Part shown: in pieces, positions 58,558 to 64,000 of the stretch
How the letters are laid out: each line of letters starts with the position of its first letter
Numbering within the stretch: position 1 is the first letter of the stretch
DNA from: Neckera pumila
Lineage: Eukaryota; Streptophyta; Bryopsida; Hypnales; Neckeraceae
Assembly (NCBI GenBank): GCA_963969595.1
Contig: OZ018410.1
Coordinates: forward strand, 27,594,913-27,658,912
DNA: 64,000 bases
Direction of reading: 5' to 3'
Notes under the pieces: model-generated
Database searches by the model: none
Told to the model about the DNA's origin: nothing
The model's input: the letters and a program-made list of their open reading frames with translations, nothing else
Program-made: the position numbers and the translations under genes

Positions 58558-58928
58558 CTGTGTTAAAAGTCAAATTTCAGACCTTACTTAGGCATAGTAG
58601 AATAACTATTTTGAAAAAAAATTGAACCTAATAAAAGTTGGGTAATAAAGCTAAATTTCATCTCCAAAAATTGGTTTGAGGTTTTGAGACCCCAACTAAA
58701 AGCTATGGGCGAATTTCAGAGAGAGGTTGGAAGAAACATTTTTTTTGACATTTTCAAACACCCTCTTTGAATTTTGTCCATGACTTTTTATAAGAGTCTT
58801 AGAAGCTCAAACAAATGTTTGATGATAAAACTTAGCTTGATTATACAGTTTTTTTTAGTTCATAGTTTTTAGAAAAAAGTTATTCTACTATACTTTAATG
58901 AGGTCTAAAATTTGACTTTTAACACAAT
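58558..58928. mobile_element. Foldback element of about 370 bp
   Basis: The left arm GTGTTAAAAGTCAAATTTCA followed by GACCTTACTTAGGCATAGTA pairs with the right arm TACTATACTTTAATGAGGTC then TAAAATTTGACTTTTAACAC. Arms are about 55 bp with several mismatches and may extend further outward. Non-coding insertion in the pseudogene. Confidence 0.65.
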
Positions 58929-59057
58929 TTCTATGTTTTGACAATGAGCGTTAAGCTCTCAACTTCAAATTATCCCATATTCTGTAAGGATTCATGATGG
59001 ACAATTGATTTTGTTATAAAAAAACACTCTTCAACCATCATTTTTTACCAAATTTCA

Positions 59058-59126
59058 ATGAAGTAAGTCTTCTACATTGCCATCAAGAAAAAATTCCTAA
59101 TGGCAATGTAGAAGATTTACTTCATT
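59058..59126. repeat. Hairpin, about 28-bp arms
   Basis: AATGAAGTAAGTCTTCTACA followed by TTGCCAT pairs with ATGGCAATGTAGAAGATTTA followed by CTTCATT, with a short AT loop and one mismatch. Just outside the LRR fragment of the pseudogene. Confidence 0.7.
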
Positions 59127-60269
59127 GCCATTTGCTTTAATTTCTACAACTTGGTTAGAGTTCAATTTACATCTGAGATTAAGGTGTTTAATAATCAGAT
59201 TAAGGTACTTCAGAGTGCCTTACTTTTGATTATTGAACACTTAAATTCTGATTCAAAGCCCTTGACAATCATCTGACAGCTCGACAGAAGGTGAATAAGA
59301 ACAAGGAAAAAATAAATCCTTAAGCCAAAAAAAAGGTAAACTTTGGGGTCTCCATTTTTGTCCATTGGGATGATCTCCAATAAGTTGTTGAAGGCCACAT
59401 TCAGAATCTCCAAATTCACCATGGTAAACAAGCCTACTGGGATGGTTCCCATGAAGGCATTCTCCGAGACACCCATGACACTTAATTTATTGAGGTCAGC
59501 CAGCTCGTCGCAAATGGTGCCATCCAGATGGTTCCTAGAAAGGTCAAAGGTTCAATTGAAAAAGCTTAGAACACTTGGGTTGGCAGGAATGGCGCCCTAG
59601 AACAAATTGGCACCAAGTTGGTTTGTCCAATCCCTGCAAGAATGGGGCCAAAAACTAACATTGTCTTGCACAAACAAGATGTAGAGAGACTTTGCATTTC
59701 CAATATTGGTGTCCATACTTCTGCTCAAATGGTTCCCGCTTATGCAATTCCATCCTCATCTAATTGGCGCTTCTCCATAAGTCTGCCTGCATATACCCCT
59801 GAAGTTGGTTACCATCTAATTACAAAAAGCTCAAGTTAGTGCAATTGTCATACGAGTTCGTATGTTTCCATATAATCCAAGGAATTGCAACAACAAAGAT
59901 ACATAAGCATAAGACCTTTGAGAAGGTTGTGACCCAAGTCCACCCATTGAACCAAAGTATTGCTTTGGAGATCATAAGGGATCACTAGTCAGTTGGTTCT
60001 ATTCCATTGTTTTTGTTTCAAACAAAGTTTCAATAACCATTTACAATTGGCAATTTCAAGAGGAATTGGAGTTCATTTAAAATGTCCAAGGCATTCCAGT
60101 TGCTCAAGTTGTTGTCTACATTCTCCAAATAATCTTGCTTCCACTTGAACAACACCTAACCTTCTTCATTGAGACACAACACACATCCAAACAACACACT
60201 TGTGCATGCCATGGTCCACAAGAGATAAACCCTGCATAGCGGTCTGACATCGAAATTCCTCCTCTCCAT

Positions 60270-63200
60270 CTTTGTGAACGTGTCCCTAGTAACACTTGGC
60301 GTTGACAATTCCTAACTCGATCGTGACAAGTCCTCAACCCCCCGATGTGCCCATTGCTAAAATGGGCTTCACTGCATATGGCTTAAAAGCATCCCAATTT
60401 CAACAACAAGGAAACCTTCCGTTAAATTGGGAAAATAATCAGGTCATACACTTCGTGGTTGCTTCGCTCAAGAGGTCTCCTTAGCCAGCTGTGTGCCAAA
60501 GTGATTGATCAAAAGTTGACTCCCATGATATCAGGCTTCCGGACTTTACTGGACGGCTTTCCAATCTGTGGAGAGTCTCCATTCCCCTGTTGTTGCAAAT
60601 TCTCATTCTCTCTTGTATACGCGCAACAACAGCTCAAAACCCACCCATACTCAGAGAACTGCGTCGACTACAGCACCAAGGGCCTGAAACTCATGAGATA
60701 CACATCGAGGCAATGATCTGGTCTGCCCAGCGCCCCTGCGGGCTCCCGTATAGTAAGTGGTCTTCAGCATACCTCACTAGTTACCACAACAAAAGACGGT
60801 GTAATGAATCCTCAAGGACTATGCTGCAACGGGAGCATTCGTCACACTAGAATTCTTGAGCATGCACTGATCGCTTTGTATGCAGCATGTCGATCAGAGA
60901 GTTGTTCAAAAAGAAAAAGGTGCTTAGAGCAGGGGGGGAATGGCCAGACCTTCATGGGATTGATTAGCTCACCACGTTGCGTATCCAGCTCCAAATCGTG
61001 CTGTCACACCCAGCCGTGCGCCATCAGAAATGCCTGAACGAAACGAAGACCCATCCAAACCGCAAAATCGAAAACGACAGACAAGAAACTATCATGTTCA
61101 TTGCCAGAAGCCTCAAGAGGTGCAATTGAAAAAACCTTCTGCCCAAACAGAGTGTTCCATCATTAGGAGCAGAAGGAGAGTCGGTACGTCAAAGTTGGCC
61201 ATGGATTCGCTCAAATGGGGAAGAGGACTTAACTCGCGAGCGGGGTTTGCGGAATCCACATATATAACGGAGTATCACCATACCCTTCACTAATTTGCCC
61301 GACTGAATGCCTGACGATGCATCAAATCCTCATCGATACAGAGTCTGCAGTGCAGCGTAGATTCTTGGTTTACTAGCTGGCGAGCTACTTGAGAGCCCCG
61401 CCACGAGCTCGTAGAAAACATACATACGAATGTCAAATACACATTCAAACTCGTGATGGCACCCCAACATCGTACCTATTTCCGCTTGCCTGAGTGCATG
61501 ACAACAGTACTCTTCTGGTCCGGATCGCATAATAAGAATCCCAAGAGGCCAGTGAACTACTGAGCTAAGCTTAGTGTGCACTGTGCAATGTTTACGTGCC
61601 TAGCTTCAAGCTAATTCACGGAGGGCTTAAATGAATAGAGAGCCACACGGGGATCCTGGAATAATCGACAACAATGCGCCGGTCTGTTTCAAAACAGCAA
61701 ATCTGTAACTTACTGGTATTCCATGAAGGAGATCTACTCAAACGGGAAACCAACCGGAGATTATGAAACAATTGCCACTGCGTGACTACAGTTCCACACT
61801 GGGCATGCATGCAATATTCCAGGTTGACCCCAAATGTTGTATGGAAGTTACACTGACTTTTCCGATGTCTGGTTGCGGGTCTTTGCTAAACTAGGGTTGT
61901 TTAGGGCATTGTAAACCTGGCTCATAAGCTAAGGATTAACTCGCCTGTTCAAAGATTACCCTCTTCAAAACGCAGAAATCATTAACCCTCAAGCACATAG
62001 AGGCTGTTCAATTTTGAGAATTGGCAAAGCCTTTAAGATCATATCTCTAATTGAAGATCATATCTGTAATAGAGTTAATTGTAAAAGTGTGTGCGATGTG
62101 GGACTAGGAGTCAAAAGTTTGAGAAAAAAATAGGGCAAAACTCCTTAGAGCATCAAAATTGGGGTTTGATGGAGTTTGGTGTTGTGTTTCTTTTGTACTA
62201 TTCTTAGTTAAACCTTCTTTTGACACCATTGTTACAATTAGGGACAACCTTTGCAATTAACTCTAATATCTTCTATATTTTGTTGAATTCTATGCACTCT
62301 ATATCTAAAGATATTAAAAATATTCTTTCAATTATTGAAATGTCACACCCCAAATTTTCCCCTTTTTCCATTCTGACTCTAGATTTCATTTGAATTTTGA
62401 ATCCAATACGTTTTCTTTTGTGAATGACAATAAAACATGACAACATAGACTACACCTACATATATATCTTTTTTATATAATAATCTTTTGATCACAAATG
62501 ATGCAATTTCTTGCCACCATGATTGGATGTAATATAATCACATTGAGTGCTCTTCTTCACATGATCCCTTTAAAGGCTATGATTTTGAAATTTGAAGTGC
62601 TATTGCTTTTCTTAAACATGACTTACCACAATACATCAATTTTTGTCTTCTAGCTTGCTTTCAATGGGCTCTATTTTGGTTGTCCAAGTTTCAATTTCAA
62701 ACGTTATTTTGAGTATTTAAAGAGATTTTTGATAGATTAGAATGACAATAATCACCTATTCTAATTTACACCAAGTAAAAGATAGTAAGATAATTCAGTG
62801 AATCATTTAGAGAATTAGATTGATGATGCTATAAGGCTTTTTATCCTAAACATCCAAAGGAACAACAATAGTCATCCTACCTCATCACTTGCTCTATATG
62901 GTTTTCTTCTTGGGTATTGCAAAAAATATGATTTAAGAACTTTGAAACCTTTTTAAAGCCAATAAAAAATATAGAGCAAAAAGAAAAAGAGGTAAATACA
63001 AATATAGATTTTTTGACATATGCCAGAGCGGACGACATAAGTCCTACTCTACATTTTAGTGGTCAAAGAATCAAAAAGCAAATAAATTTTCTATTTTATA
63101 AAAGAAATTGCTGCATGTTGCAACCGCCAAAAAGCACGGCGCATCCAACTGCATGACAAAATGCTGTCTACCTAATATTTTCACCAACTGTAAAGCTACA

Positions 63201-63532
63201 TTGACACCACTTCTTAGTGCACCTTCAATTCTTTATGTTAAATATGAGAAGGTTAAATACATGTCACCAAATTGAAAAATGTTACCCTGAAGTCTGCAAC
63301 AAGTGCTGCTACACACTGCACATTGCATATTAATTGATGACCTGATGTGAATGTGACTTCACAAAACCATTTTTAAGCATAATTTTTTTCAAAAGCACTA
63401 TTTAGCTCAACTACAATAGAACTGATCAGAGACGACCATCTCTGATCGTATTACAATCAAATGACCTACAAGATAGACTAACGGCACTACTGCAGTGGTT
63501 GTTAGTGTAGGTCAATCTACAGTAACTCGTTT
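60270..63532. other. Spacer, no recognised gene
   Basis: From 60440 to 61620 composition is less AT-rich and short ORFs overlap in several frames on both strands (to 87 codons), but none resembles a known family and no exon chain could be built. After about 61980 the sequence is AT-rich. Confidence 0.4.
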
Positions 63533-63826
63533 TTATAGTTCACATACGTTTGTATTACCCTTCCACAGCGCGAAAGCACCAAATGTAGCCATCCTGCAAA
63601 ACCTCCATGAATCTATCCCAGGGGGCAGTGCCAATAAAAGCAAAATCCAATTAATAACACCTGAACAAGAGAGCCACATGAACCACTTTGGCAAGATGTG
63701 AGGAGATTTAAAAACTGAGCGTGCTAATTGTAAAACGGTCGTTTCCAATAAAGCCTCTTCTCTTCCAACTTCCATCAAAGCTACAAATGCTTTCCATCTA
63801 AACAGGTCTACTGGATTATCGTACAA
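63533..63826 (-). CDS. Possible internal exon of an unidentified gene
   Basis: A 97-codon open frame whose first half looks protein-like (VDLFRWKAFVALMEVGREEA) in locally balanced composition. It is preceded on the minus strand by AG acceptor-like sites and contains TTCAG|GTGTTA as a possible donor near 63645, so the exon may be shorter. The first Met need not be a start. No family is recognised; the neighbouring exons would lie beyond the window or in the AT-rich flank. Confidence 0.25.
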   Translation of the reverse strand: MYDNPVDLFRWKAFVALMEVGREEALLETTVLQLARSVFKSPHILPKWFMWLSCSGVINWILLLLALPPGIDSWRFCRMATFGAFALWKGNTNVCEL

Positions 63827-64000
63827 ATGCTAACTACGAAAAGGAGCAATTGTCCCAGCTGGAGAAAGAAGTTGAGATGATGGTACGAATCACTCTCCGA
63901 CATAAGATTCTATTATTGTACCACTACACCACCAACTGAAAAAAGACATATTATACAGACCAACAGAATATGCAGAAGCTCTAAAACATAAATTCATTTG

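Larger units (their letters stand above)
56206..60269 (-). pseudogene. LRR receptor-like kinase pseudogene, CLV1/HSL (subfamily XI)-like
   Basis: Minus-strand fragments follow an LRR receptor kinase in order. An ATG at 60269 opens a signal peptide and LRRNT cap (CLNEEG, then a TAG stop, then VLFKWKQDYLENVDNNLSNW). LRR pieces at about 59880-59340 include HLDGTICDEL and FMGTIPVGLFTMVNLEILNV. N-lobe kinase sequence lies at 57455-57168 (AMANIHHHYNVKLLYCYNKD). The catalytic loop at 57045-56857 has HQDIKSSN in place of HRDxxxxN and NFGIARM in place of DFG. Domain IX remnants lie near 56700-56640, and C-lobe NGSDLVQWVHNKV at about 56400-56300. Stops, frameshifts, a missing part of the LRR and juxtamembrane region, and several foldback insertions show it is dead. 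The DLVQWVH signature suggests the CLV1/HSL group. Confidence 0.8.

Noticed and set aside
1..64000. tRNA, rRNA or snRNA genes
   Set aside because: No convincing cloverleaf, A/B box pair or rRNA segment was recognised by eye; a covariance-model scan would be needed to exclude small ones.

Overview
This is nuclear DNA of a land plant. The genes are split by many short GT-AG introns (roughly 50 to 720 bp), the coding exons match plant SPT5, hybrid histidine kinase, DOMON/cytochrome b561 and LRR receptor kinase families, and the long AT-rich spacers are full of small transposon relics. A MASE1-type sensor module on a hybrid histidine kinase is not a usual seed-plant architecture, so a bryophyte, lycophyte or fern is the best guess; this is inference, and the species is not identified.

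Layout. (1) 165-7610, + strand: the 3' 21 exons of SPT5, the transcription elongation factor; the first exons lie upstream of the window. All exon joins keep frame and give 909 visible residues. (2) 7.6-36 kb: about 28 kb with no confident gene. It holds a perfect 81-bp x3 tandem repeat, a 170-185 bp tandem array split by a foldback MITE, and many elements bounded by TTAA on both sides with CCCCTAAAGG-type ends, in a 231-bp class and two 0.82-0.93 kb classes. It also holds a duplicated 447-bp TIR element, a GC-rich patch with two TGACGTCA palindromes, and a 4.27-kb segment bounded by inverted repeats. (3) 37935-44828, + strand: complete eight-exon MASE1-hybrid histidine kinase (1129 aa). Two copies of one small TIR element sit in opposite orientation in its introns. 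(4) 45158-46080, - strand: decayed mariner-like transposase. (5) 47439-49811, - strand: complete four-exon DOMON-cytochrome b561 gene (421 aa), convergent with the kinase, with a CT-rich minisatellite upstream. (6) 51-54.9 kb: nested and tandem TTAA-flanked elements and a poly(A)-ended retroelement-like tail. (7) 56206-60269, - strand: a CLV1/HSL-like LRR receptor kinase pseudogene broken by stops, frameshifts and foldback insertions. (8) 60.3-64 kb: no confident gene; one unidentified possible exon near 63.7 kb.

The intact genes are unrelated in function: nuclear transcription elongation, His-Asp phosphorelay sensing at a membrane, and transmembrane electron transfer. They are neighbours, not an operon or a gene cluster. 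The most unusual content is the eukaryotic MASE1 phosphorelay sensor and the set of TTAA-flanked non-autonomous elements, including one nested insertion whose empty target site can be inferred from related copies.
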